Virus record (IMG/VR): IMGVR_UViG_3300031963_000630
Location: 1-31,251 of that record
Direction: 5' to 3' (one strand)
Length of the DNA: 31,251 bases
Source of the DNA: a virus
The notes beneath the pieces were generated by a model that saw only the letters and a program-made list of their open reading frames with translations, was not told where the DNA came from and searched no databases. A program made the position numbers and the translations under genes. Of the stretch, positions 12,690 through 21,064 are shown piece after piece (position 1 is the first letter of the stretch; each line of letters begins with the position of its first letter).

Positions 12690-12904
12690 TAGTTACCTCC
12701 TAGTAGGATTGTTGCTTCTTCTTCTGTTAAACCCAGACGGGTTAGTAGAGCTTGGCGTTGTGCCGCCTTTGCTTGGGCTTCGGTTTGGCGTTGCGCTTCT
12801 AATTCTTGCTCCGCCTGATATTTAGTAAATTCAGCATCGTTCATTTCTCGGTCAACGATTTCATCTGTTTCTACATTATGGATTCTTATTAAAGGTTTAC
12901 TCAT
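12689..12904 (-). CDS. Small fibre-partner protein, paralogue B
   Basis: The protein is 71 residues (PLIRIHNVETDEIVDREMND, then an Ala/Gln/Glu helix and LGLTEEEATILLGGN). It aligns along its whole length with the other two partners; IHN, the acidic turn, RE and the LG(L/I)T ending are shared. Its stop overlaps the next fibre start. The charged helical middle may form a coiled coil. Confidence 0.65.
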   Translation of the reverse strand: MSKPLIRIHNVETDEIVDREMNDAEFTKYQAEQELEAQRQTEAQAKAAQRQALLTRLGLTEEEATILLGGN

Positions 12905-12905
12905 T

Positions 12906-13805
12906 TTATTTTACTCCGTAAATTAGAACTGTGCCGCTTGAAAAAGTGCCTGTATTTGGCGAAAATGTTAAACTTGAAATTGCTGCTGTATCCCAAAATG
13001 TTGCACCCGACAAATTGTTCACATAACTAGGGCTATCATAACTCACAAAACTTCCTATAAATGTTTTTTTGTAAGTAGTTGAAGCGTATTGCGTAATGTA
13101 TAAACTACCCACAAAAACATCATTAGCAGCCGCTGAACCAGTTAATTTTAATTGTTCCGTTCCGCCCATATTAGTACCACCAGAACTACCTGAACTTAAA
13201 GTGCTTATTGTTCCATATATTTTATTGGTTGCAGAATTAATTTTTACTCTAAATTCAAAACCTCCACTACATACTACATCATTTACAACTATAAACAAAT
13301 CTGTATAACTTCCACTAATACTAGAAATAGTGGTGGTTGCACCCGATAAAGTTGTAGTTGATAATAAAGTCATACCACCAGCAGCAGGGGTAGCCCACTT
13401 CAATCCAGTACTAGTGCTACTGTCAGCAGTAAGAACTGTATCGTTTGCACCAACAGCTAATACTCCTGGTGTTGATGCAGCACTTGCTGAGAGTAATGCA
13501 CCCTTAGCATTGAACTGACCTTTACTGATTGCATCAGTTAGTGGTACTAGTTCATTAGCAAATACCTCAATAATGTCTCCAGTAATAGTGGCATCTATTA
13601 AAGTAATAGTAGTTCCATTAGTTGCTGTGTAATCATTACCACGAGATAGAAGAGTACCGTTACGGTATACCTGCTCGTACCCTACTGAATATACTAGGGA
13701 TACGGAGTTGTCATCTAGCCCACTCAACGAGGTGGTACCACCTGTTGGAGCTTTAGACCAGCGAACTCCTAGGGTTGGTGTAACCCCTATTCTGCCAGTT
13801 GCCAT
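12906..13805 (-). CDS. Tail-fibre-like protein, paralogue B (longest)
   Basis: The protein is 299 residues. It opens MATGRIGVTPTLGVRWSKAP and then has an extra segment of about 80 residues (YEQVYRNGTLLSRGNDYTAT, TLIDATITGDIIEVFANELV) that resembles a small beta domain common in phage tail fibres. The family phrase [20 protein letters not shown] with KWATP follows, then a variable beta-rich middle and the shared end [11 protein letters not shown]. It would form a virion fibre. The extra domain makes it the only one of the three with a second module. Confidence 0.72.
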   Translation of the reverse strand: MATGRIGVTPTLGVRWSKAPTGGTTSLSGLDDNSVSLVYSVGYEQVYRNGTLLSRGNDYTATNGTTITLIDATITGDIIEVFANELVPLTDAISKGQFNAKGALLSASAASTPGVLAVGANDTVLTADSSTSTGLKWATPAAGGMTLLSTTTLSGATTTISSISGSYTDLFIVVNDVVCSGGFEFRVKINSATNKIYGTISTLSSGSSGGTNMGGTEQLKLTGSAAANDVFVGSLYITQYASTTYKKTFIGSFVSYDSPSYVNNLSGATFWDTAAISSLTFSPNTGTFSSGTVLIYGVK

Positions 13806-13807
13806 AT

Positions 13808-14023
13808 TTAGTTACCTTCCAGTAGTAGTTTTGCTTCGTCAGCGGTTATGCCTAAACGCTGAAGTAATGCAGCCTTAGCCTGAGCCTTTGCTTGGGCTTC
13901 AGCTATTCGCTTTTGACTTTGTATTTGATCTAATTCAAATTGAGCAAATTCATCATCAGTCGCTTCTCTATCAATAACTTCATTTGTTTCTGTATTGTGT
14001 ATTCTGATCATTGGTTTTGTCAT
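13808..14023 (-). CDS. Small fibre-partner protein, paralogue A
   Basis: The protein is 71 residues (PMIRIHNTETNEVIDREATD, then AEAQAKAQAKAALLQRLGIT and LLLEGN). It is closest to paralogue B. Its ATG overlaps the stop of fibre A by one base. Position and similarity give it the same inferred assembly role. Confidence 0.65.
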   Translation of the reverse strand: MTKPMIRIHNTETNEVIDREATDDEFAQFELDQIQSQKRIAEAQAKAQAKAALLQRLGITADEAKLLLEGN

Positions 14024-14706
14024 TATTTTACTCCGTAAATTAGAACAGTTCCACCATTAAATGAAGAACCAGAACTGCCTGAATAAACTCTAAATTCAGT
14101 TATTTGTGTGTTGCTTCTATAAGAACCAGAACTGTTTATTGATTGAATTGCATTGGTGCTATTGACAACAAAAGCACCAGCCAAATTGAAAGGCTTGTGA
14201 CTGCTTGTTGAAGCATAATTGTAGATTTCTAAAGCCCAAGCATTATTTGTATTAGAGGCAGCATATTCATCTTTATTTAATGGTATTCCAGGAAAACCGC
14301 CATCGCCTTGTGTGGAGATAGTGCCACCTGTGGCAATTTGATTTGAATATGCAACTGCATTAGTAGTGCTGTTTGGCTCTATTCTTACATAAGCATTAGT
14401 TCCTGAACTAACATCTATGTTTTTAATTATTATAAAAAGATTGTTATAGGTTTGATTTACCGAACTGATAAGTGTGCTTGTTCCTGATAAAGTGGTTGTT
14501 GATAACAAAGTCATACCACCACCAGCAGGTGCAGCCCACTTTAATCCTGTTGCTGTTGTTGAATCTGCTGTAAGTACTGTATCATTAGCACCTACTGCAA
14601 GTCTTGCGGGAGTATCAGCAGCAGTTGCTGTAATGATATCTCCCTTAGCATCTACAATTGTAGGTTGTATACCACCTTCTACCGAAGGTAATCTTCCTGT
14701 TGTCAT
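14023..14706 (-). CDS. Tail-fibre-like protein, paralogue A
   Basis: The protein is 227 residues from the ATG at 14706 ([14 protein letters not shown]), chosen because it matches the MATGRI opening of paralogue B and leaves a one-base gap after the upstream gene; an ATG at 14751 would overlap that gene by 44 bases. It shares [20 protein letters not shown] and the ending [10 protein letters not shown] with its paralogues. The middle, with [13 protein letters not shown]-type strands, differs. A virion fibre is likely. Confidence 0.7.
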   Translation of the reverse strand: MTTGRLPSVEGGIQPTIVDAKGDIITATAADTPARLAVGANDTVLTADSTTATGLKWAAPAGGGMTLLSTTTLSGTSTLISSVNQTYNNLFIIIKNIDVSSGTNAYVRIEPNSTTNAVAYSNQIATGGTISTQGDGGFPGIPLNKDEYAASNTNNAWALEIYNYASTSSHKPFNLAGAFVVNSTNAIQSINSSGSYRSNTQITEFRVYSGSSGSSFNGGTVLIYGVK

Positions 14707-14707
14707 A

Positions 14708-15037
14708 TTAAGAAATCTCGCTTCCGAAAGCTGAGAAGGACATTGTGGCACTTGATGAGTAAACTGTGATTACATCTGTAGCACCTACTGTGATACCAAG
14801 TGTTAGCGTATCTGAAGCGTTAGCAGGTAGTGATACATCATATGCAATGTACTGACTTGTTGCTAATGCTGCTCCTGCAACTCGTATCGCAATGCGATAG
14901 GTAGCAGCAGTTGCTGCTTGATTACAGACTGTAATAGTTGATACTACAGACTGTGTAGCTGCTGGTACTGTGTATAGAGTTGTTGCTGTTGCTGCGCTTG
15001 GTATGCTCTGACCAAGCACCTTGTAGTTTGTTGCCAT
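14708..15037 (-). CDS. Putative virion structural protein, beta-rich
   Basis: The protein is 109 residues: [70 protein letters not shown], and FSAFGSEIS. Alternating hydrophobic strands suggest one immunoglobulin-like or jelly-roll beta domain. Proteins of this type recur beside tail fibre genes in environmental phages. It is encoded immediately upstream of the fibre cassettes, so a collar, adaptor or fibre-base role is reasonable but unproven. Confidence 0.55.
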   Translation of the reverse strand: MATNYKVLGQSIPSAATATTLYTVPAATQSVVSTITVCNQAATAATYRIAIRVAGAALATSQYIAYDVSLPANASDTLTLGITVGATDVITVYSSSATMSFSAFGSEIS

Positions 15038-15060
15038 TTGTTTTTCTCCTTAGTGTTTGG

Positions 15061-15438
15061 TTAGCCACCCATTAAAAGTAAGCTACTGATAGTTCCGCCG
15101 GTACTGCTTTCTACTCCTGCTTCAAATGCGTTTAGATCATCTGAAGTAAGAACGTGTTTAACGCTGGCACCAGCAGAATGAGCAATAGCACTAGAACCTG
15201 CTTGACCTCTAGTTATTACAAAGGTGCTTCCTGATGGACCTGATGTGATAAAGACAATCTCTTCATTAATAGTATCTGGATCTATTGCTACAGTAAACTG
15301 ACTATTTGCTACTAGAGTTACTCCACCAAGTAAGGAGTTTGCAGTTCCTGCTGCTACCGTCATAGATGTAACAGAGCTATTAATGCTAGATGCTAGTGTT
15401 GTCTCAACACTTATTGAGCTAAATAAACGAAGTGCCAT
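15061..15438 (-). CDS. Putative tail structural protein
   Basis: This 125-residue protein is rich in Ser/Thr/Ala. The phrases SMTVAAGTANSLL, FTVAIDPDTINEEIVFITSG and FVITRGQAGSSAIAHSAGAS are typical of a small beta domain in phage tail proteins that displays a hinge before a fibre. The GQAG..AHSAGA motif has a counterpart in the next upstream protein (GRGYQGTSPAPHSQYA), so the two may share a fold. Location between connector-like and fibre genes supports a tail role. Confidence 0.6.
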   Translation of the reverse strand: MALRLFSSISVETTLASSINSSVTSMTVAAGTANSLLGGVTLVANSQFTVAIDPDTINEEIVFITSGPSGSTFVITRGQAGSSAIAHSAGASVKHVLTSDDLNAFEAGVESSTGGTISSLLLMGG

Positions 15439-15447
15439 TAACCTTCC

Positions 15448-16350
15448 TTACTTTGTGTAGTGTATGCGTATTGGGTACTTGTCTTTCAACTTCAACGCCT
15501 CTTCGTTTAATCTCTGTTGGTACAGAGCGAAGATATAACGAGAAGCTGAAACACCAGCAGTGGATGGAGTCTTGCTATCAGCATTATCAGCCTCAGCAGA
15601 TGTAAGGTTAATACGACCTGCATCTAAGAATGATAGTAATTTATAGGAAGCACCAAGAGTTACTACATCCTGAGCTGATTGTGGTAAGCCAGTAACATCA
15701 GCAAAGTCATCAGTATTAGCATCTAATGTGTTAGCTGTGGTTGTGTAGTAAACTTGAACTGTTCTACCAGGTTGTACATTGTCATAAATATTTAAAGTAG
15801 CATTAGTATTAAATGTTGCACTGTTAGCAAAGTTATCTAAACGCCATCTTCTTAGTGGTAGCCACTCTTGACTTGATCCAGTAGTCTGCCAAGATATGTA
15901 CAAGACATCCTCAACATCATCTGGTAGAGCATAGGTTGTTACGGATGCGTTAAAGGTAAAAGTATATGAAGAGATAGCCCAAAGACTAGGATACAAAGAG
16001 TTGATAGTATCGTTGATAGCCTTCTTGATTGAAGTTCTTGGAAATGTAGGAGCTAAAGTAACTTGAGCATACTGCGAGTGAGGTGCGGGGGATGTTCCCT
16101 GATAGCCTCTACCAAATCCTGGTATTACGTTAAGTATGTTATTTGCTTTATCAAAAGAATCAATGAAGATAAGTTCATCATCAATTTCAATAATACCTTT
16201 AGCAAGGTTTGAAGCAGAGCCAATAGTAATGGATGTACTGGTGGTACTTAATCCAGCAGCATTAGCTACATAACTAATACGATCTTGTCGCAAGGTATAA
16301 CCTTGCAGGTTAGACTTGATCTCATCTACCATATCGTTAAGAGTGCTCAT
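15448..16350 (-). CDS. Putative connector or tail adaptor protein
   Basis: This is a 300-residue protein. The N-terminus (STLNDMVDEIKSNLQGYTLR) is helical. Residues 35-100 (ITIGSASNLAKGIIEIDDEL, GFGRGYQGTSPAPHS) contain the same beta hinge as the following gene. Residues 100-135 (PRTSIKKAINDTINSLYPSL) and the C-terminal helices (QDVVTLGASYKLLSFLDAGR) resemble helical parts of head-tail adaptors. It overlaps the glycosyltransferase gene by 14 bases. A neck or tail-tubular role fits, without a family match I can name. Confidence 0.5.
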   Translation of the reverse strand: MSTLNDMVDEIKSNLQGYTLRQDRISYVANAAGLSTTSTSITIGSASNLAKGIIEIDDELIFIDSFDKANNILNVIPGFGRGYQGTSPAPHSQYAQVTLAPTFPRTSIKKAINDTINSLYPSLWAISSYTFTFNASVTTYALPDDVEDVLYISWQTTGSSQEWLPLRRWRLDNFANSATFNTNATLNIYDNVQPGRTVQVYYTTTANTLDANTDDFADVTGLPQSAQDVVTLGASYKLLSFLDAGRINLTSAEADNADSKTPSTAGVSASRYIFALYQQRLNEEALKLKDKYPIRIHYTK

Positions 16351-17392
16351 TTATCTTCTCTCTGTAGTGTTTCAAATTGTTCTGTAATCTCTCATCCTCT
16401 GGGCTAAAGGCCAACGCCTTCTCACCGTGTTCTATTGCAGTTTTATACTCACCTAATTGCCAGGCTGCTATTGCTACTAGATCATCAGCCATATGTCCCC
16501 AAGCCCAACCTTCAGCCATAAAATCTGTTTGCTTTTCAGTTATACCTAACGCTCTTGTTGCAACTCTAAAACATTCAGGCCACTGCATCTGTTGATAATA
16601 ATGATTAGCTAGTGCTAGGACTGACTCTCTACTAGTACACTCTGTTATTGATTGCTCTAAATGTTTCTCAGCATTATCAGGATCACACTTAGCCATCATT
16701 CGCAGAGCGTATGATCTCTCTGCTTTGAATGTGGATTCCTCTAAGTATCTTTTAAAAGTCTGTAATGAATCATAATATCTTTGTTTGTAGTAATACTCTC
16801 TACCTAAGTAGTAAAGACTACGAGAACATTTTGGATCTTCATCTACTGCCATCTCAAGCATATCTAGGTATTGTTCTCTAGACTTCTCTTTATCTTGGAA
16901 ATGATGTATTGTTAAATCTATTCTTGCTCTAACTTCAGGAATTTTATAAGGAGATACCGCCTCGTGGATTGGAAACTTCCATCTATATCCTCTACGGGCG
17001 TGGATCTTAATACCATCAAAGTTTAAATCTGGTTTACCGTTTTCATCCCAACCATATACATAATTATATATTGGTCTAGTAACACCAGCCTCTAGAGCTT
17101 TAGGTAAATCCTTCTTCCAACCTTTTACTAAAACCTCATCCATATCTAGTGCTATGCAGTAATCAATATACATTGGTATTGCAGCAAGTGATGCGTTACG
17201 AGCATCATCAAAGCGCCAAGGATCTACTTTAATCTTTATAACATTAATACCTAAAGACTCAGCAATTTCTACTGTCTTATCTGTTGAACCAGTATCTGCT
17301 ATTAGTAAGTAGTCTGCATCTTTAGCTGACTCATACCATCTCTTAACGTGCTTCTCTTCATTGAGAGCAATTGTATATACAGCAATTCTCAT
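16337..17392 (-). CDS. Glycosyltransferase family 2 with C-terminal TPR repeats
   Basis: This 351-residue protein has a GT-A type catalytic domain: YTIALNEEKHVKRW (residues 6-19), IADTGSTDKTVEIAESLGI (31-49) and the metal-binding DMDE (83-86), followed by the acceptor-binding part (GYRWKFPIHEAV). Residues about 195-350 are helical repeats with TPR character (SRSLYYLGREYYYKQRYYDS and LVAIAAWQLGEYKTAIEHGEKAL). Such enzymes transfer a sugar from a nucleotide donor to protein or glycan. It lies directly next to the Thr-rich collagen-like fibre, a possible substrate. Confidence 0.85.
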   Translation of the reverse strand: MRIAVYTIALNEEKHVKRWYESAKDADYLLIADTGSTDKTVEIAESLGINVIKIKVDPWRFDDARNASLAAIPMYIDYCIALDMDEVLVKGWKKDLPKALEAGVTRPIYNYVYGWDENGKPDLNFDGIKIHARRGYRWKFPIHEAVSPYKIPEVRARIDLTIHHFQDKEKSREQYLDMLEMAVDEDPKCSRSLYYLGREYYYKQRYYDSLQTFKRYLEESTFKAERSYALRMMAKCDPDNAEKHLEQSITECTSRESVLALANHYYQQMQWPECFRVATRALGITEKQTDFMAEGWAWGHMADDLVAIAAWQLGEYKTAIEHGEKALAFSPEDERLQNNLKHYREKINEHS

Positions 17393-17406
17393 ATTGTGAG
17401 ATTCTA

Positions 17407-19102
<1,696 letters not shown>

Positions 19103-19106
<4 letters not shown>

Positions 19107-19390
19107 CTTGAGATCGCTCTCAGAGCTTGTGCTGCTGGTAATCCAGTAGTAGATGCTAAAGCATTACATACACCATTGTAGTCAAGGAATTTTGAAGGAT
19201 CTGTACGGCTACTAATAGCGTTTAATACACCTACAGTATCTGTAAGGTTAGTAGTTACTGATCTTTGTACAGCCCACTGGCGAGCAGCAAGTGCTTCCCC
19301 AACCATTTCTGAAGATGCTCGGTAAGTGCCACCATTTGCTAGGCGATTTAGTTCATCTAATAATGTTGTGCCTGATACTCCTAGTGCCAC
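19103..19390 (-). CDS. Hypothetical protein, 95 residues
   Basis: It is Ala/Leu-rich and mainly helical (LLDELNRLANGGTYRAS, GEALAARQWAVQRS, VGVLNAISSRTDPSKFLDY), with no recognised domain. It overlaps the next gene by four bases. It belongs to the structural cluster between the small basic proteins and the collagen-like fibre. A virion or assembly function is likely by position only. Confidence 0.6.
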
Positions 19391-19398
19391 TTTCTACC

Positions 19399-19566
19399 TC
19401 ACTTCTTTTTAGATTTTTTAGCTACTGCTGCGTTATCTACTAGATTTGGATAAGGTCTACCAGCAGCCTTAGCCTTTGCTTTAGCAGCACTCTTTTGTGC
19501 TGGCGTTAATTTCTTAGAAGTTTTCTTAGGGTTCTTCTTATCCCAAAATGCTACTTTCTTTTTCAT
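19399..19566 (-). CDS. Very basic small protein, 55 residues
   Basis: The ATG frame ends in TGA at 19399. The protein contains about 19 lysines: KKNPKKTSKKLTPAQKSAAK, then AAGRPYPNLVDN and a KKSKKK tail. It starts four bases before the end of the DUF6321-like gene. A nucleic-acid-binding or capsid-internal role is plausible because of its charge. The GRPYPNLVDN phrase marks it as a conserved phage protein rather than simple repeat. Confidence 0.6.
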   Translation of the reverse strand: MKKKVAFWDKKNPKKTSKKLTPAQKSAAKAKAKAAGRPYPNLVDNAAVAKKSKKK

Positions 19567-19841
19567 TTGCAACTACAATCCCAAGCCCGTAAGGACTTGT
19601 TTATTCTAGAGTTTGGATCTCTTGCTGTCTTAGCAGAGGTCAATTTAGATTTCATTCCACACATACGACCACAGAAAGACTTACGTCTAGCAGCAGACTT
19701 AGGTGACTTCTTAGCCTCAGCCTTTTTTACTGGAGGTTTAAGGTTCATACCTTGCGCTTTAGCAGATGCTCTGCCAGCAGCGTTTAATCCACCTTTAGGA
19801 TTCTTACCTGCTTTTCTTTGCCACGCTGGACTCTTTGCCAT
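19563..19841 (-). CDS. DUF6321-like basic small protein
   Basis: From the ATG at 19841 the protein has 92 residues: AKSPAWQRKAGKNPKGGLNA, AGRASAKAQGMNLKPPVKKA and, after the basic linker, RRKSFCGRMCGMKSKLTS. That is the motif order (SPAW-x-RK-x-GK-NPKGGLN-A-x-GRAS, then RR-x-SFC-x-RM) of DUF6321 phage proteins. An ATG three codons upstream (19850) is also possible. Function unknown; the basic character and the cysteines suggest contact with DNA or the capsid interior. Confidence 0.7.
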   Translation of the reverse strand: MAKSPAWQRKAGKNPKGGLNAAGRASAKAQGMNLKPPVKKAEAKKSPKSAARRKSFCGRMCGMKSKLTSAKTARDPNSRINKSLRAWDCSCK

Positions 19842-19965
19842 ACTCTCCATACTTTCCTAAGATTGATCGGACAGTGCCATTCTTATTAAGACGGACAATA
19901 CATCCGTCTTTAATTTGAACTGGATTAAATCCATCGTGGCGCTTATAGGTACCAGTAGATGCCAT
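19804..19965 (-). CDS. Small protein, 53 residues
   Basis: The frame from the ATG at 19965 reads ASTGTYKRHDGFNPVQIKDG, CIVRLNKNGTVRSILGKYGE and ends at TAA 19804. It overlaps the DUF6321-like gene by 38 bases or more. The ATG shares a base with the stop of the preceding gene (TAATG). Small beta-hairpin style protein; no function recognised. Confidence 0.6.
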   Translation of the reverse strand: MASTGTYKRHDGFNPVQIKDGCIVRLNKNGTVRSILGKYGEYGKESSVAKKSR

Positions 19966-20126
19966 TACTTCTTTTTCTTCTTAGACATCCCTGCTTCTGA
20001 TAAAGCAATAGCAATTGCTTGCTTCTTGGACTTAACCTTCTTGGCAGACTTGCCAATATTTAGTTCGCCCTTTTTAAACTCTTTCATTACTTTGGCAACC
20101 TTCTTAGCGCCTTTTGCTTTCTTCAT
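19965..20126 (-). CDS. DUF6496-like lysine-rich protein, 53 residues
   Basis: The product is AKKVAKVMKEFKKGELNIGK, SAKKVKSKKQAIAIALSEAG and ends SKKKKK. The phrase KVMKEFK-x-G-x-L-x-x-GK with VKS-x-KQAIAIALSEAG is the conserved core of DUF6496. Family function is not known. The start shares a base with the stop of the upstream gene and the stop shares a base with the downstream ATG. Confidence 0.72.
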   Translation of the reverse strand: MKKAKGAKKVAKVMKEFKKGELNIGKSAKKVKSKKQAIAIALSEAGMSKKKKK

Positions 20127-20281
20127 TAGCTAGGCATCTTTCCCATTGCGCCAGTTTGAACTGACTCATAAGATGAGTACTTTGCTGCATTTGGATATTG
20201 CTTGTCTGGTGCTGGATAAGGCATTAGATCCTCTTCCATACCCATATCATCCATCATTGAATTTTCTGAATTGTTCATCAT
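20126..20281 (-). CDS. Small methionine-rich acidic protein, 51 residues
   Basis: From the ATG at 20281 the frame gives an acidic Met/Asn/Asp-rich start (MMDDMGMEEDLMPYPAP) and then DKQYPNAAKYSSYESV with QTGAMGKMPS. Two adjacent ATG codons follow an AAGAAG stretch. It overlaps both neighbours by one or more bases. The contrast to its lysine-rich neighbours is notable. No family recognised. Confidence 0.55.
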   Translation of the reverse strand: MMNNSENSMMDDMGMEEDLMPYPAPDKQYPNAAKYSSYESVQTGAMGKMPS

Positions 20282-20400
20282 TTCTTCTTACCCATTTTCT
20301 TCATAGCCATTTTCTTACCAGCTTTTTTAGCCATTGCTTTCTTAGCCATAGCCTTGCCCTTCATTGTGTAAGGGAATTTCTTTCCATCTACATTTGGCAT
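20278..20400 (-). CDS. Lysine/methionine-rich peptide, 40 residues
   Basis: The frame reads PNVDGKKFPYTMKGKAMAKK and ends KKMAMKKMGKKK, with about 16 lysines and no acidic residue beyond Asp5. An ATG start after AAGGAGTA (six bases) supports expression. The VDGKKFPYT opening is conserved-looking while the tail is low complexity. A DNA-condensing or capsid-internal peptide is possible. Confidence 0.6.
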   Translation of the reverse strand: MPNVDGKKFPYTMKGKAMAKKAMAKKAGKKMAMKKMGKKK

Positions 20401-20402
20401 AG

Positions 20403-20684
20403 TTACTCCTTGTAAGTTAGTGAGATACCGTCAAACGCTTTGCCGGCATCGTTAGATAGTTTTACTGCTGCATCTATATCTTTCTTTCTTGTTGAGCGCG
20501 GCTCTATACCTTGACGAGTCGCATCCCAATAAGACTGTATTTCCTTCTCATCTTTTTTAACTTTGTCTTGATCCCAACCAGTCTTGGTTGGATTGACTCC
20601 AACAAACATTGGTGTATTAGATCGTAAACATTCGCCATAATTATCGTGGTCTTTGGTCTTACAAGATGAAGTGCAGTTACTCAT
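20403..20684 (-). CDS. Small cysteine-containing protein, 93 residues
   Basis: The N-terminus SNCTSSCKTKDHDNYGECLR holds Cys4, Cys8 and Cys19 plus His13, a pattern repeated in environmental phages (C-SSCK-x-KDH-x-x-YGECL). The rest is helical and charged (KVKKDEKEIQSYWDATRQGI). Zinc binding is possible. The start overlaps the upstream gene stop by four bases. Function unknown. Confidence 0.6.
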   Translation of the reverse strand: MSNCTSSCKTKDHDNYGECLRSNTPMFVGVNPTKTGWDQDKVKKDEKEIQSYWDATRQGIEPRSTRKKDIDAAVKLSNDAGKAFDGISLTYKE

Positions 20685-21007
20685 ACTGGAGTCACATAAC
20701 TGCCATAGCCAGCATTGATTAAAACGTTAGCTTCATAGTCACTAATGGTGTACTCGTGTCCACCTAGATAATAATAACTTGCTGCTGCCAAATCATCTTG
20801 GCTTGGTGTCTGTGTTGCAGTAACAGTAGTTCCATTTACTAATAGAGATACACCTCTTGGAATATCTGTAAGGCTTACTGGAATATTGCCATTAACAGTT
20901 CCACCATTAAATTCTTTTCCTGCTAAACGAGCATACGGAGAAAACGGATTGGATGAATCAATACCATAGGTTTGATTAAGCCAAGGTGTAATCAGTGTGT
21001 ATGCCAT
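20681..21007 (-). CDS. Putative head-associated structural protein
   Basis: The protein is 108 residues (LITPWLNQTYGIDSSNPFSP, PVSLTDIPRGVSLLVNGTTV, YYYLGGHEYTISDYEANVLI). It is beta-rich with aromatic clusters. It lies directly downstream of the major capsid gene after a hairpin. Genes in this place are often head-completion or decoration proteins, so that is the leading idea, without a family match. Confidence 0.55.
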   Translation of the reverse strand: MAYTLITPWLNQTYGIDSSNPFSPYARLAGKEFNGGTVNGNIPVSLTDIPRGVSLLVNGTTVTATQTPSQDDLAAASYYYLGGHEYTISDYEANVLINAGYGSYVTPV

Positions 21008-21027
21008 AATCTTCTTTCTCTAGTGAT

Positions 21028-21051
21028 AAGAGGCGGTTTGACCCGCCCCTT
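21028..21051 (-). other. Hairpin after the major capsid gene
   Basis: On the minus strand a nine-base-pair stem (one G-U) AAGGGGCGG / CCGCCTCTT with a six-base loop lies 13 bases after the capsid stop. It is not followed by a T-tract, so it is more likely an attenuator, RNase barrier or mRNA-stabilising element than a full terminator. Confidence 0.6.
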
Positions 21052-21064
21052 ACCTAACGAACAA

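Larger units (their letters stand above)
11821..14706 (-). repeat. Three tandem fibre plus partner cassettes
   Basis: The segment holds three consecutive two-gene units. Similarity is strongest at the DNA level in two places. The first is the core encoding the VGAN.TVLTADS phrase (near 12478-12600, 13342-13470 and 14484-14600). The second is the fibre 3' end: a 22-base stretch near 12910 and 14030 is identical between units A and B. The fibre middles differ. Confidence 0.75.

Noticed and set aside
14707-14751. Longer start for fibre paralogue A
   Set aside because: It would overlap the upstream gene by 44 bases, and the paralogue B opening (MATGRI) aligns to the internal MTTGRL start.
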